Notes: generated by a model not told the origin, from the sequence alone. Numbered from the stretch's first letter, positions 1 through 9,328 are shown. The stretch: 64,000 nt of DNA from Rhodospirillaceae bacterium (GCA_016845145.1 JAERTE010000119.1:32579-96578); one strand, 5' to 3'. Numbers and translations are program-made.

Positions 1-2
1 TG

Positions 3-188
3 GGCAAGCTGGTTACCGACGATATGCTGGACGCCTATGCCACGGTCGAGAGGCCTGAGAATCTGGTGAACGCACTGAAGAAGCGCTTCGACAGCCACAT
101 CGGGCGTCTGCAACTGGACGAGAGTTGGTTCGACGGCCTGTCCGATGAAGACATCTCCAAATTGGTGGCCGAACTCAAGAAACTCTAG
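3..188 (+). CDS. C-terminal end of a luciferase-like (probably F420-dependent) oxidoreductase, partial
   Basis: The window opens inside this gene; only the last 61 codons are present, read from base 3 to a TAG at 186-188. The visible tail contains VTDDMLDAYATVERPENLV and ends DEDISKLVAELKKL. A 'VTDeMLDaFAvvGtPeev' turn followed by a short helix is typical of the C-terminus of bacterial luciferase-like monooxygenases of the F420-dependent class. The neighbours support that class, since F420 biosynthesis and F420:NADP reductase genes follow in the same direction. The stop lies 9 bases before the next start and the ligase ribosome site (AGGAGG, 187-192) overlaps it, so the genes are co-transcribed. 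Family assignment rests on the tail alone. Confidence 0.6.
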   Translation, partial: GKLVTDDMLDAYATVERPENLVNALKKRFDSHIGRLQLDESWFDGLSDEDISKLVAELKKL

Positions 189-197
189 GAGGCGCGG

Positions 198-1700
198 ATG
201 TCGGAACAGCCAAGGCTTGTTGACCCCGATAGTGGCCGTGATCTTGCGGCGGAGGAGTGGGCGCGGTTGTGCGGTCGCGACCATGATTCACTTGCTGTTG
301 CGGAGCCCGAGCGGGAAATCACGGTCGGCGGGTTGATTGCCCGCGCCCGTGCCCGTGCTGGTGAATTGATCGCGCAGGGCGTCGAGCCCGGCAGCCGGGT
401 TATTCTGGCGCGTCCCAATGTCATAGAGTTCGTTGTCGATTACCTGGCCATCCGGCTATGCGGTGCGATCTTGATCAATCTGCCCTGGAATGCCGGCACC
501 GCGATCACGGAATTGGCGGAAATCCTGGACGCCAGTTGCGTGATCATCACCGAAGATCTCGTCGGTCACGATCCGCTCTATGATCAACTTGGTGAACGGC
601 GGTTCCGCCCCATGGAAAGCCCGCCCGAAGGACCTGACGCGCCAGTTGTCTACCGTGCCGCCGATGAGCACGCATGGTTCGCCTGTACGTCAGGCACCAC
701 CGGCACGCCGAAAGCCGCCATGCACACGGCGGCGACCTGGTATCGGCAAACCGAAGTCTTCGAGGAGCATTTCCAGCTTACGCAAGATGACCCCATTTTC
801 GTCAGTTCGCCGGTCGGCCACGCGGTGGCGCTGCTGTTCGGCGTCAGCATGGCGCTCAAAACCAATGCACCGATGATTTTGATTCCGCGCTGGCGGATCG
901 AGACAGCCGCGGATCTGGTATCGCGTTACAAATGCGCCTTCACGGTCGCGCCGACACCCTTCCTGATGGATGCTGTCACCCACGCTGAGGAACACGGCCC
1001 GGAGGCGTGGGAATCGCTCAAGTTCTTCCCCTCCGCCGGCGCGCCGGTGCCACGCGCTTTGATCAAGCGCGCGCTGACGGCATTGCCCAGTTGCCAGGTT
1101 TGGTCTTATTTCGGCACGTCCGAGGCGGGTGGGATTACCGGCGTGCCCATCGATTCCGATATCAAAACGCGCATTGAGACCGAAGGCAAAGCGCTGCCCG
1201 GCATGGAAACCCGGATCGTCGATGGTGAATTGGAACTGCGTGGCATTCAGCTGATGACCGGTTATTGGAGCGGCGATCCCGATGGGCGCATGAAACCCGA
1301 TGGTTGGTACGTCACAGGCGATGCCGCCACGCAACGCGAAGACGGCTACATTCGGATGATTGGTCGGGCGCGCGACATTATCCTGCGTGGCGGCGAAAAC
1401 ATTTCGCATCTTGAGGTCGAGAATGCGCTGCTCGGCCACAAGGCGGTCGAGGACGTGGCGATCATCGGCTATCCCGACGACCGGCTTGGATCACGGCTCG
1501 CGGCCGTGGTCGTACAGACGCAGGACGTCACATTGGAGGAGCTACGCGATTTCTGCTCGGAGACCGGGTTGGCGAAGGCGAAATGGCCGGAGTATTTGAC
1601 CACGGTCGATAGCATACCGCTCTCCAACATCGGCAAGGTACGGCGCGGTGATTTAGAACAGTTGGTTATTGAACGCCGCCGCCACGAAGGCTCGAACTGA
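198..1700 (+). CDS. Class I adenylate-forming acyl-CoA ligase
   Basis: A 500-residue cytoplasmic AMP-dependent synthetase that should activate a carboxylic acid with ATP and CoA. The P-loop-like motif TSGTTGTPKA lies near residue 164, the A5-like YFGTSEAG further on, the A7/A8 region DGWYVTGD and GRARDIILRGGENIS near residue 389, and the catalytic lysine in NIGKVRRG near residue 480. The length is normal. The ATG is preceded by an ideal AGGAGG 5 bases upstream. It sits between an LLM oxidoreductase and a hotdog thioesterase in the F420 operon, so it may supply or recycle a CoA ester for an F420-dependent redox step. The substrate cannot be read from the sequence. Confidence 0.88.
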   Translation: MSEQPRLVDPDSGRDLAAEEWARLCGRDHDSLAVAEPEREITVGGLIARARARAGELIAQGVEPGSRVILARPNVIEFVVDYLAIRLCGAILINLPWNAGTAITELAEILDASCVIITEDLVGHDPLYDQLGERRFRPMESPPEGPDAPVVYRAADEHAWFACTSGTTGTPKAAMHTAATWYRQTEVFEEHFQLTQDDPIFVSSPVGHAVALLFGVSMALKTNAPMILIPRWRIETAADLVSRYKCAFTVAPTPFLMDAVTHAEEHGPEAWESLKFFPSAGAPVPRALIKRALTALPSCQVWSYFGTSEAGGITGVPIDSDIKTRIETEGKALPGMETRIVDGELELRGIQLMTGYWSGDPDGRMKPDGWYVTGDAATQREDGYIRMIGRARDIILRGGENISHLEVENALLGHKAVEDVAIIGYPDDRLGSRLAAVVVQTQDVTLEELRDFCSETGLAKAKWPEYLTTVDSIPLSNIGKVRRGDLEQLVIERRRHEGSN

Positions 1701-1734
1701 TCATCAAGCGCGCACCGGGAATGGAAATCAAACA

Positions 1735-2169
1735 ATGACCGAAAGACTGACGATAACCGACCTGCAAGACATGATTGGCCGCTCGCGGTTCCATCAGATG
1801 TTCAAGCCTGAGGTGTTGAACATCGATTACGATCACTTAAGCCTCAAAATAAAATTCCATATGTGCGATGAGTTCGAGCGCCAACCAGGTACCAACCAAT
1901 GGCATGGCGGGGTCATTTCCGCCGTGGTTGATACGGTTGGGTGTTATGGTCTGGCCATGCTGTCCGCCGAGCCGCTGCCGACCATTAACTTCCGCACCGA
2001 TTATCTGCGCCCAGCAATCTCGACCGATTTGATGGCCACCGCGATGGTGCGCAAAGCGGGCCGTACCATCGGCGTGGTCGATGTTGATATCGTCAATGAC
2101 GCAGAACGGTTGATCGCGGTTGGCCGGGCCAGCTATGCCATTCAAGCGCCGCTGCCGATCAGCGGTTAA
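1735..2169 (+). CDS. PaaI-type hotdog-fold thioesterase
   Basis: A 144-residue hotdog protein of the PaaI/YbgC-like thioesterase superfamily. The signature is NQWHGGVISAVVDTVGCYGL, with the HGG turn that starts the central helix, followed by strands ending INFRTDYLRP. It probably hydrolyses an acyl-CoA. The ATG at 1735 is chosen over an in-frame alternative start at 1669 because the family begins close to MTERLTITDLQ and the upstream extension overlaps the ligase gene. It follows the acyl-CoA ligase by 34 bases and precedes the F420 reductase gene, consistent with one operon. Confidence 0.82.
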   Translation: MTERLTITDLQDMIGRSRFHQMFKPEVLNIDYDHLSLKIKFHMCDEFERQPGTNQWHGGVISAVVDTVGCYGLAMLSAEPLPTINFRTDYLRPAISTDLMATAMVRKAGRTIGVVDVDIVNDAERLIAVGRASYAIQAPLPISG

Positions 2170-2200
2170 TTCCATTCCAACGATTGAGGGAGCCGACAAC

Positions 2201-2887
2201 GTGTCCGATTACATTAAAGGAACGTCCACAATGTCCGTCATTGGCGCCACCGGTGCGCTCGGGTCCGGCTTGGCGGGGCGATTGGCCCGGGGCGGCCACA
2301 AGGTCATCATCGGGTCGCGCGATGGCGCGCGCGCCGAGCAAGCCGCCGCGGAACTGGCGGCTAAATTCGGTGGCGACATCGCGGGCATGGAAAATGCCGA
2401 TGCAGCGGCGGCAGGGGATATCGTGGTCCTGACGGTCCCGTTTGCCAACCACCGGCCAACGTTGGAGATCATCCAGCCCCATGCGGCGGGTAAGATCGTC
2501 GTCGATGTGACGGTGCCGCTGATGCCGCCGAAGGTGCGCACGGTCCAGTTGCCGCCGGAGGGTTCGGCAGCCAAGACGGCGCAGCAATTCCTGGGTGAGG
2601 GCGTCCGTGTGGTCTCGGCCTTCCAAAACATCGCCGCCGATCATTTGGCTGATCCAGACCACGACATCGATTGTGATGTCTTAGTTTGCGGCAATGATCC
2701 GAAGGCGCGTGAGATCGTCGTCACGCTGGCGGCGGACGCCGGTATGAAAGCCTGGCACGCGGGGCGCATCGACAATTCGGCGGTCGCCGAGGCGCTGACG
2801 TCGTCGCTGATTTTCATCAACGGGCATTACAAAATTCCGGGCGCCGGCATTCGGATTTCAGGCGAGCCCGGCGGTCCGGCGCACTGA
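2201..2887 (+). CDS. npdG: F420H2:NADP oxidoreductase (NADPH-dependent F420 reductase)
   Basis: A 228-residue Rossmann protein of the NpdG/Fno family, which exchanges hydride between NADP(H) and coenzyme F420. The dinucleotide motif GATGALGSGLAGRLA starts near residue 15, followed by KVIIGSRDGARAEQAA (NADP-selecting region) and the family block VVSAFQNIAADHLADPDHDI. The GTG at 2201 is used because GAGGGAG lies about 10 bases upstream and gives a full first strand; an ATG at 2231 is possible but would leave the strand unusually short. It lies between the thioesterase and cofC. Its presence implies that reduced F420 is used in this cell and not only synthesised. Confidence 0.85.
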   Translation: MSDYIKGTSTMSVIGATGALGSGLAGRLARGGHKVIIGSRDGARAEQAAAELAAKFGGDIAGMENADAAAAGDIVVLTVPFANHRPTLEIIQPHAAGKIVVDVTVPLMPPKVRTVQLPPEGSAAKTAQQFLGEGVRVVSAFQNIAADHLADPDHDIDCDVLVCGNDPKAREIVVTLAADAGMKAWHAGRIDNSAVAEALTSSLIFINGHYKIPGAGIRISGEPGGPAH

Positions 2888-2911
2888 AGAAAAAACCATC
2901 ATCGATCAGCG

Positions 2912-3577
2912 ATGACCCATATCATCATTCCCATCAAGACATTGGCGCTTGCGAAACGCCGGCTGTCGGCGGTTCTGAGCTCACCCCAACGCGCTGAATT
3001 GGTGTTGGCGATGCTTGAGGATTTGCTCGGCGCATTGCCGCCATCGGACGATGTGCGCGTCTGGGTGGTCGCCGGCGATGACGCGGTTTTCCATCTGGCC
3101 TCCGCCTATGGTGCCCGGCCGGTGCATGAGCAAATGGCCCGTGGCACCAACTCAGCTGTTGGGTTGGCGCTGTCGCAAATCCCCGAAGACGAGCCCGTTG
3201 CGGTGATTATGGGTGATTTGCCGATGGCAACACCGGATGACATCGGTGCCGTTATCGCGCCAGTTGAGAGTGATGTGCCGACTATCCGCTTGGCGCCTTC
3301 ACGCGGCCGGGATGGCACGAACGCCGTGTGCGCCTCGGCCCGAGGGTTGTTGCACCCATCATTCGGGCCGGGCAGTCTGGCGCGCTATGTTTGTGCGGCG
3401 CGCGTGGCCGGCATCGCGCCTGTAGTCATCGAAGCGCCCAGCCTTGCTCTTGATATCGATATCGCCGGCGATCTGCGTGATTTTTACACGTCCGCCTCCA
3501 GTGGCGTGACACGCGATTTCCTCAACGCGCTGCAACGTGGCTCGATCACCCATGCGCGCGTGAAGGGGGCCGCATGA
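2912..3577 (+). CDS. cofC: CofC/FbiD-type phospholactate (phosphoenolpyruvate or 3-phosphoglycerate) guanylyltransferase
   Basis: A 221-residue nucleotidyltransferase of the CofC/FbiD family, which activates 2-phospholactate, PEP or 3-phosphoglycerate with GTP to start the F420 side chain. Visible features are the N-terminal IIPIKTLALAKRRLS strand-loop, the central MGDLP metal-binding block near residue 100, and SRGRDGTNAV, the family substrate loop. The stop overlaps the fbiC start in an ATGA arrangement (3574-3577), implying translational coupling. Which C3 acid is used cannot be decided by eye; proteobacterial homologues differ from archaeal ones in this respect. Confidence 0.87.
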   Translation: MTHIIIPIKTLALAKRRLSAVLSSPQRAELVLAMLEDLLGALPPSDDVRVWVVAGDDAVFHLASAYGARPVHEQMARGTNSAVGLALSQIPEDEPVAVIMGDLPMATPDDIGAVIAPVESDVPTIRLAPSRGRDGTNAVCASARGLLHPSFGPGSLARYVCAARVAGIAPVVIEAPSLALDIDIAGDLRDFYTSASSGVTRDFLNALQRGSITHARVKGAA

Positions 3578-5886
3578 CAATGCCCACAACCCAAGAAGCG
3601 GTGAATATGGCGGACCTGCCCCTGGAGGCTCTGCTCATGCACGCTGGTCAAGTGCGTGATCAAGGCCACGGGCGCCTTGTCAGCTATTCCCGCAAGGTAT
3701 TCATCCCGCTCACGCAGTTGTGCCGCGACGTTTGTCACTATTGCACGTTTGCAAAAGCGCCGCGCGAAATCACGGCACCCTACCTCGATGCCGAACAGGT
3801 GCTCGCCATTGCGCGGGCCGGTAAGGAGGCCGGGTGCAAGGAAGCGTTGTTTACCCTGGGCGACAAACCGGAGCTCCGATATAACGCCGCGCGCGACACG
3901 TTGCGCGCCTGGAACTACACCAGTACCGTCGATTACTTGGCCGCCATGGCCGACCTGGTATTTCGCGAGACCGGCCTGTTGCCGCATCTCAATCCGGGCG
4001 TCATGACCGCTCAAGAGATTGCCCAATTGCGCTGTGTTTCGGTGTCCATGGGGGTGATGGTGGAAAGCACGTCTACCAGGCTTGGCGAACCCGGCCGTTG
4101 TCACCACGGCTCACCCGACAAGGCCCCCAGGGTTCGGCTTCGGACCATTGCCGAGGCGGGGCGCCAGCGGGTCCCGTTCACCAGTGGTATCCTGATCGGC
4201 ATCGGCGAGACCCGGACGGAGCGAATTGAAAGCCTGCTGGCGTTGCGCCGACTCCACGCGCGCTACGGCCATGTGCAGGAAATTATTATCCAAAATTTCC
4301 GTGCTAAGCCCGCCACCCGCATGGCCGATGCCCCCGAGCCGAATTTGGCCGCCCTGCAATGGACCATTGCCATGGCACGCCTGATTTTCGGGCCGGAGAT
4401 GACCATTCAGGCGCCGCCTAACTTATCGGCGGGAGATATTCCCGCCTTGGTCGCGGCGGGTATCAACGATTGGGGCGGGGTGTCGCCGGTAACGCCCGAT
4501 CACGTCAATCCCGAGGCGTCTTGGCCGCATCTGGGTGCGTTGACCCGTGAAACGGCGGCGAGCGGCAAGCTCTTGGTGGAACGGTTGGCCATCCATCCGC
4601 CCTATGCGCTTCGCGGCGATGATTGGCTCGAAGGGGGATTCCGCATGCCGGTGTTGGATGCCATCGATAGCGACGGCCTTGTACGGACCGACGGCTGGTC
4701 GCCAGGCGTCGCCGATAACGCGCCGCCTCAACTGATTTCTTCACCTGGGCTCATAGGTGATCGAAAGCTCGATGGTTTGTTGTCGGGTGTCGCGGCGGGC
4801 CGGGAACTCAGCGAAGCGGATATTTGCCACTTGTTCGCGGCACGCGGCGGCGAGGTCGCGGCTGTGGCCCAGGCCGCCGACGAACTGCGCCGCGATGTCT
4901 GCGGTGATACGCTCAGCTACGTGGTCACGCGCAATATCAACTACACCAACATATGCACCTACAAATGCCGGTTCTGTGCCTTTTCCAAAGGCACAATGTC
5001 GGAGAACCTGCGGGGCCGGCCCTATGATATGGAACTGGATGAAATCGCGAATTGGGCGCGCGAGGCCTGGGTGCGCGGTGCCAGCGAGGTCTGTCTGCAG
5101 GGCGGCATCCATCCCTATTATACCGGCCAGCGCTATTTGGATATTGTCGGCGCGATTGTGTTGCATGTGCCTGAAATGCACATCCACGCCTTTTCACCGC
5201 TGGAGATTTTTCAGGGCGCGCAAACGCTGGGCGTCGGGCTTGAAGATTTCCTTGAGCGTTTGATGCGCGCGGGTCTCGGCAGCCTGCCCGGCACGGCGGC
5301 GGAAATCCTTGATGACGAGGTGCGGGCTCAACTGTGCGCCGACAAGCTTTCCACCACCGAATGGTTCGCCGTGGTCGATACTGCCCATCGACTGGGGTTA
5401 AAAACCACATCGACCATTATGTTCGGCCATATCGACAGGCCCGTTCATTGGGCGCGGCATTTGCTGCGTCTGCGCCGCCAGCAAATCAAAACCGGCGGAT
5501 TTACCGAGTTCGTTATCCTGCCCTTTGTCCATAAGGAAGCGCCGATTTATCTAAAAGGTGCATCGCGGCGCGGACCCACTTGGCGCGAAACCCTGCTGAT
5601 GCATGCTGTGTCGCGCCTGGTGTTGCACCCGCACATCACCAACATTCAAGGGTCTTGGGTCAAGCTGGGGCCTGAAGGGTTGGCGGCGGTTCTGGACGCC
5701 GGGATTAACGATTTGGGTGGAACGTTGATGGACGAATCGATCACCCGCGCCGCCGGCGCCGATCATGGTCAGGAGATGACCCCTGCGGCCATGGAGGCGC
5801 TGGCTGCTCGTTGCGGCCGGCCTGTGCGGCGGCGCACCACGCTATATGGTAAGATGCCGGGGACGGGTTGCCGCGTATCGGCTTGA
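3574..5886 (+). CDS. fbiC: FbiC, fused CofG/CofH 7,8-didemethyl-8-hydroxy-5-deazariboflavin (Fo) synthase
   Basis: A 770-residue double radical-SAM enzyme making the deazaflavin chromophore Fo from tyrosine and the ribityl-diaminouracil intermediate of riboflavin synthesis. The N-terminal CofG half has its 4Fe-4S motif CRDVCHYC (C50, C54, C57); the C-terminal CofH half has CTYKCRFC (C461, C465, C468). Further hallmarks are NWGGVSPVTPDHVNPEASWP at the end of the CofG half and NDLGGTLMDESITRAAGADHG at the end of the CofH half. Fusion is common in actinobacteria (where the protein is somewhat longer), while archaea have two genes. CofD/FbiA and CofE/FbiB, needed to finish F420, are not in the window and could lie upstream. 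Confidence 0.95.
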   Translation: MTMPTTQEAVNMADLPLEALLMHAGQVRDQGHGRLVSYSRKVFIPLTQLCRDVCHYCTFAKAPREITAPYLDAEQVLAIARAGKEAGCKEALFTLGDKPELRYNAARDTLRAWNYTSTVDYLAAMADLVFRETGLLPHLNPGVMTAQEIAQLRCVSVSMGVMVESTSTRLGEPGRCHHGSPDKAPRVRLRTIAEAGRQRVPFTSGILIGIGETRTERIESLLALRRLHARYGHVQEIIIQNFRAKPATRMADAPEPNLAALQWTIAMARLIFGPEMTIQAPPNLSAGDIPALVAAGINDWGGVSPVTPDHVNPEASWPHLGALTRETAASGKLLVERLAIHPPYALRGDDWLEGGFRMPVLDAIDSDGLVRTDGWSPGVADNAPPQLISSPGLIGDRKLDGLLSGVAAGRELSEADICHLFAARGGEVAAVAQAADELRRDVCGDTLSYVVTRNINYTNICTYKCRFCAFSKGTMSENLRGRPYDMELDEIANWAREAWVRGASEVCLQGGIHPYYTGQRYLDIVGAIVLHVPEMHIHAFSPLEIFQGAQTLGVGLEDFLERLMRAGLGSLPGTAAEILDDEVRAQLCADKLSTTEWFAVVDTAHRLGLKTTSTIMFGHIDRPVHWARHLLRLRRQQIKTGGFTEFVILPFVHKEAPIYLKGASRRGPTWRETLLMHAVSRLVLHPHITNIQGSWVKLGPEGLAAVLDAGINDLGGTLMDESITRAAGADHGQEMTPAAMEALAARCGRPVRRRTTLYGKMPGTGCRVSA

Positions 5887-6373
5887 GTATTTGCCTGCTG
5901 CCGCACCCGAGACCTTAAGCGCTGGGCAATCGCTTTGGTTGGCGGGCCAGACCATGAAATCCAGCATAAACGCAAGTCCCAAACCGCTATCAGCAGCGTG
6001 GATTATGGTGGCAAACGGATTGAACACGACACCCCTGATTTTCTTGACGATTCACCAAGTGGTATGGCGTGAGATATGAACCTATCAGTCCGCGAAGCTA
6101 TTTCGCGCAACTCGATTACAAGGACGCTGTGTAGATTTATGTCCGAAAGGGGTCAATTGGAGCCGAATTTCTCGCTTGAAAAAGTGATCTGACATACGAT
6201 CAATACCAGCCAATTCTGAGGGTAAATAATCTATTTCCAACTTTCGTAAGGTCCGACGATCCTGATCCCGGAAATTTGGGATTTTCGTACGGGAACCCGC
6301 ACCTGTAACCATTGCCCCCTCCGCTGCATCTAAATCTTAGTCGATCATCTTGCGCGCGGGGGAGCATCCTGGA
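5887..6373. other. 487-base intergenic stretch without a convincing gene
   Basis: Short open frames occur on both strands, for example 6085-6312 minus (75 codons), but none has a ribosome site plus recognisable domain. A weak stem (AAGCG/CGCTT, about 5917-5936) follows fbiC without a clear T-run. Another weak stem, ATCCC/GGGAT followed by TTTT, lies near 6265-6290. It separates the F420 operon from the antiporter gene. I see no tRNA or repeat. Confidence 0.5.
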
Positions 6374-7678
6374 ATGACAGCCGTCATTATCGTCGGTATC
6401 GCCGTCTTGGCCTTCAGTCTGTTTTCAAAACGGCTGGAGCGCAGCGTGGTGACGCCGCCGATGATATTCGCGGCGCTCGGCCTGGCTTTGGGGGCAGCGG
6501 GTTTCGATGTCATCGGCGCCCCGATCTCACGCGATGCCATCCATATCTTGGCTGAGGTGACATTGGTTTTGGTGCTGTTCTCCGACGCGGCGCGTATCGA
6601 TCTGCGTTTGCTGATCCGTGACCATAACCTGCCGATTCGTATGCTGGTTGTCGGCATGCCGCTGGCGATTGTTCTGGGCACCGTCGCTGCCTATTGGCTG
6701 CCGCTGGGGCTTGGTATTTTCGAGGCGGCGCTGTTGGCCGCCGTGCTTGCGCCGACAGATGCAGCGCTGGGACAATCAGTGGTTTCGAACGCCGCGGTGC
6801 CGGTGCGTATCCGCCAAGCGTTGAACGTCGAAAGCGGTCTGAATGACGGTATCGCGGTGCCGTTGGTGTTTCTGTTCGCCATGTTGGCGGCCATGGACGC
6901 GGGCGGCGTTGGGGCTGCGGCCGGTGAGAGCGCAGATGGTGTCAGCTTCCTTGGGCAAACAGCGTTGCAATTGGTGCTCGGGCCATTGGCCGGGCTGGCG
7001 GCCGGTGGTGGGGCCGGATGGCTGATGCGGTGGTTTGGCGGGCGCGGCTGGATGTCGATGGCATTCGAGGGCGCCGCGGTGCTTGCCGCTGCGGCATTGT
7101 CGTTTGCCGGTGCCGAGGCGATCGGCGGCAACGGTTTTATCGCCGCTTTCGTCGGTGGACTGATTTTTGGCTATATCCTGGAAGGACGCTGCGCTTTCGT
7201 GTTCGAATTTGCCGAGTCGGAAGGTCAGGTCTTGGTGCTGTTCGCCTTCTTGGCCTTTGGCGCGGTGATGGTGCCGGAAATCGCCGGTCACGTGGACGGT
7301 TGGGTGGTGCTTTACGCGGTCCTCAGCCTGACCGCCGTGCGCATGGTGCCGATTGCCCTGTCGTTGCTGGGAACGGCGCTCAACCCGACAACCATGGGGT
7401 TCGTGGGGTGGTTCGGGCCGCGCGGTCTGGCGTCCATCCTGTTTGGCCTTTTGGTGGTGCAAGACCTCGATACGCCCGGTGCGAAAACCATATTGATCAC
7501 AACGATCGTCACGGTTTCGCTTAGTATACTGCTTCACGGGCTGAGCGCCGCGCCGTTTGCGAAAACCTATGCGCGCCTGGCCCGTCAACGGGGCCCTTGC
7601 CCCGAAATTGAACCGGTTTCCGATATGCCGACACGTTTCGGTTTCGCGAAATCATTCGCCGATACCAAAGGAGAATAA
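6374..7678 (+). CDS. Cation:proton antiporter (CPA1/NhaP-like)
   Basis: A 434-residue polytopic inner-membrane protein with about 12 hydrophobic segments. The start MTAVIIVGIAVLAFSLFSKR leads into TM1, and APTDAALGQSVVSN (near residue 135) with NVESGLNDGIAVPLV carries the paired acidic residues expected for ion exchange in CPA antiporters. WFGPRGLASILFGLLV near the C-terminus is also a family block. The ATG at 6374 is preferred over an upstream in-frame start because GGGGAG lies at the right distance. It exchanges Na+ or K+ for H+ and should serve pH or salt homeostasis. It is only a base or two from the following gene and could be transcribed with it. Confidence 0.87.
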   Translation: MTAVIIVGIAVLAFSLFSKRLERSVVTPPMIFAALGLALGAAGFDVIGAPISRDAIHILAEVTLVLVLFSDAARIDLRLLIRDHNLPIRMLVVGMPLAIVLGTVAAYWLPLGLGIFEAALLAAVLAPTDAALGQSVVSNAAVPVRIRQALNVESGLNDGIAVPLVFLFAMLAAMDAGGVGAAAGESADGVSFLGQTALQLVLGPLAGLAAGGGAGWLMRWFGGRGWMSMAFEGAAVLAAAALSFAGAEAIGGNGFIAAFVGGLIFGYILEGRCAFVFEFAESEGQVLVLFAFLAFGAVMVPEIAGHVDGWVVLYAVLSLTAVRMVPIALSLLGTALNPTTMGFVGWFGPRGLASILFGLLVVQDLDTPGAKTILITTIVTVSLSILLHGLSAAPFAKTYARLARQRGPCPEIEPVSDMPTRFGFAKSFADTKGE

Positions 7679-7679
7679 C

Positions 7680-9305
7680 ATGAGCAAAATAGCCGTCGCA
7701 AAATGGGAAGATCTCAACGACCGGGAGCCGGCTTACGCATTGGTCGCCAATGTTGATCTGGTGGTCATTCGTTATGGCGAGGAAGTCTCCGTGCTGTATG
7801 GCCGGAGCCTGCATCGCGGTGCCCTGCTGTCGGACGGTGTGGTGGTCGGCGACAATCTGATCTGTGGATTGCACAGCTGGGATTACCGCATCCAGACCGG
7901 TATCAGCGAATACAGCAACGACGAGATATTGACCAAGTTCGGCGCCACGATTGCGGATGGCCAGGTCTGGGTTGAAGAAGACGAAATCGCCGCTTGGGAA
8001 GAGGCCCATCCGCAACCCTATCGGCGAGACGAATACCACGGGCTATATGCGGATGTGCACGGCGACCCGGTTGAGCCGCACGTACAGTTGATCCAAGGGT
8101 ATGCCAAGGACGGGCTTACCAAAACCGGCCACCACGGCGTTGTCTCTGCCATGGGGGTGCCGCGTGATGAATTGCCGTCTTGGGACGATATACAGATATT
8201 GACGGCGCAATTGCATCGCCCGCCGCTGTTGGATGACGAGGCGGTGGGTGCCGACGTCGTGATCGGGCCCAGGGCTGCGAAGCCGCTGCATCTTGATATC
8301 CCGCTGTTTGTTTCCGACATGAGTTTCGGCGCGCTTTCGGAACCGGCGAAGGTCGCGTTGGCCATGGGCGCGGAGATGTCGGGCACCGGCATTTGCTCCG
8401 GCGAGGGCGGTATGCTGCCGGAAGAACAGGCCGCCAACAGCCGGTATTTCTACGAACTGGCTTCGGGACGGTTCGGCTTCAGTTGGGACAAGCTCGAGAA
8501 AGTGCAGGCGTTTCATTTCAAGGGCGGACAGGGCGCCAAGACCGGCACCGGCGGCCATCTGCCGGGCATCAAGGTGAAGGGCAAGATCGCCCAGGTACGC
8601 GGTCTGAACGAAGGCGAGGCAGCGGTATCGCCGCCGCGGTTCCCCGATTGGACGGAATTCGCGCAGATCAAGGAATTCGCCGACGAAGTCAAAGAGTGCA
8701 CGGGCGGCATCCCCATCGGTTACAAGCTGTCGGCGCAGCATATCGAGAAGGATATCGACGCCGCGCTCGAGATCGGTGTTGATTATATTATTCTGGATGG
8801 CCGTGGCGGCGGCACGGGGGCGGCACCGATCATCTTCCGTGATAATATTTCCGTACCCACAATCCCGGCATTGGCGCGCGCCCGCAAACACCTGGACGCG
8901 CAAGGCCCACGCGATGGCAATGGGGATATCACCCTGGTGATCACAGGGGGGCTGCGCAAGCCCGCTGATTTCGTCAAGGCGCTGGCATTGGGTGCCGACG
9001 CGGTTGCGGTATCGAACGCCGCCATGCAGGCCATCGGTTGCTTGGGTATGCGCTCATGCCATACCGATAATTGCCCGGTTGGGATCGCCACCCAGAAACA
9101 GAATCTCGTTGCACGTCTACTGGCCGATAAATCCGCGCAACAGCTGAGCAATTTTTTCGATGCGTCGGTGGAATTGATGCAGGTATTGGCGCGCGCCTGC
9201 GGTCACCGCCACCTCGGCGACTTTACGCAAGACGACCTGGTGACGTGGAAGCCGGAGATTGCGCGGCTTAGCGGCGTCGCATATGGCGGCGTGAGCGATA
9301 TATGA
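7680..9305 (+). CDS. FMN-binding glutamate-synthase-family protein with a degenerate N-terminal Rieske-like domain
   Basis: A 541-residue flavoprotein. Residues 1 to about 110 resemble a Rieske domain: GRSLHRGALL (residues 41-50) and CGLHSWDYR (62-70) sit at the usual CxH...CxxH spacing, but the first ligand is Ser43 (codon AGC) and not Cys. Residues about 150-530 form the FMN barrel of glutamate synthase: KGGQGAKTGTGGHLPG, DGRGGGTGAAP, and a 3Fe-4S site with C454, C460 and C465 (CLGMRSCHTDNC). No glutaminase domain is present, so it is not a canonical GltB. Members are often annotated as glutamate synthase-related oxidoreductases of unknown substrate. The ATG has AGGAGA upstream. Confidence 0.85.
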   Translation: MSKIAVAKWEDLNDREPAYALVANVDLVVIRYGEEVSVLYGRSLHRGALLSDGVVVGDNLICGLHSWDYRIQTGISEYSNDEILTKFGATIADGQVWVEEDEIAAWEEAHPQPYRRDEYHGLYADVHGDPVEPHVQLIQGYAKDGLTKTGHHGVVSAMGVPRDELPSWDDIQILTAQLHRPPLLDDEAVGADVVIGPRAAKPLHLDIPLFVSDMSFGALSEPAKVALAMGAEMSGTGICSGEGGMLPEEQAANSRYFYELASGRFGFSWDKLEKVQAFHFKGGQGAKTGTGGHLPGIKVKGKIAQVRGLNEGEAAVSPPRFPDWTEFAQIKEFADEVKECTGGIPIGYKLSAQHIEKDIDAALEIGVDYIILDGRGGGTGAAPIIFRDNISVPTIPALARARKHLDAQGPRDGNGDITLVITGGLRKPADFVKALALGADAVAVSNAAMQAIGCLGMRSCHTDNCPVGIATQKQNLVARLLADKSAQQLSNFFDASVELMQVLARACGHRHLGDFTQDDLVTWKPEIARLSGVAYGGVSDI

Positions 9306-9328
9306 ATGGACAGTAGGAGTTCGTGGAC

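Noticed and set aside
6085..6312. 75-codon minus-strand frame in the gap before the antiporter
   Set aside because: No ribosome site, no family and composition unlike neighbouring genes.
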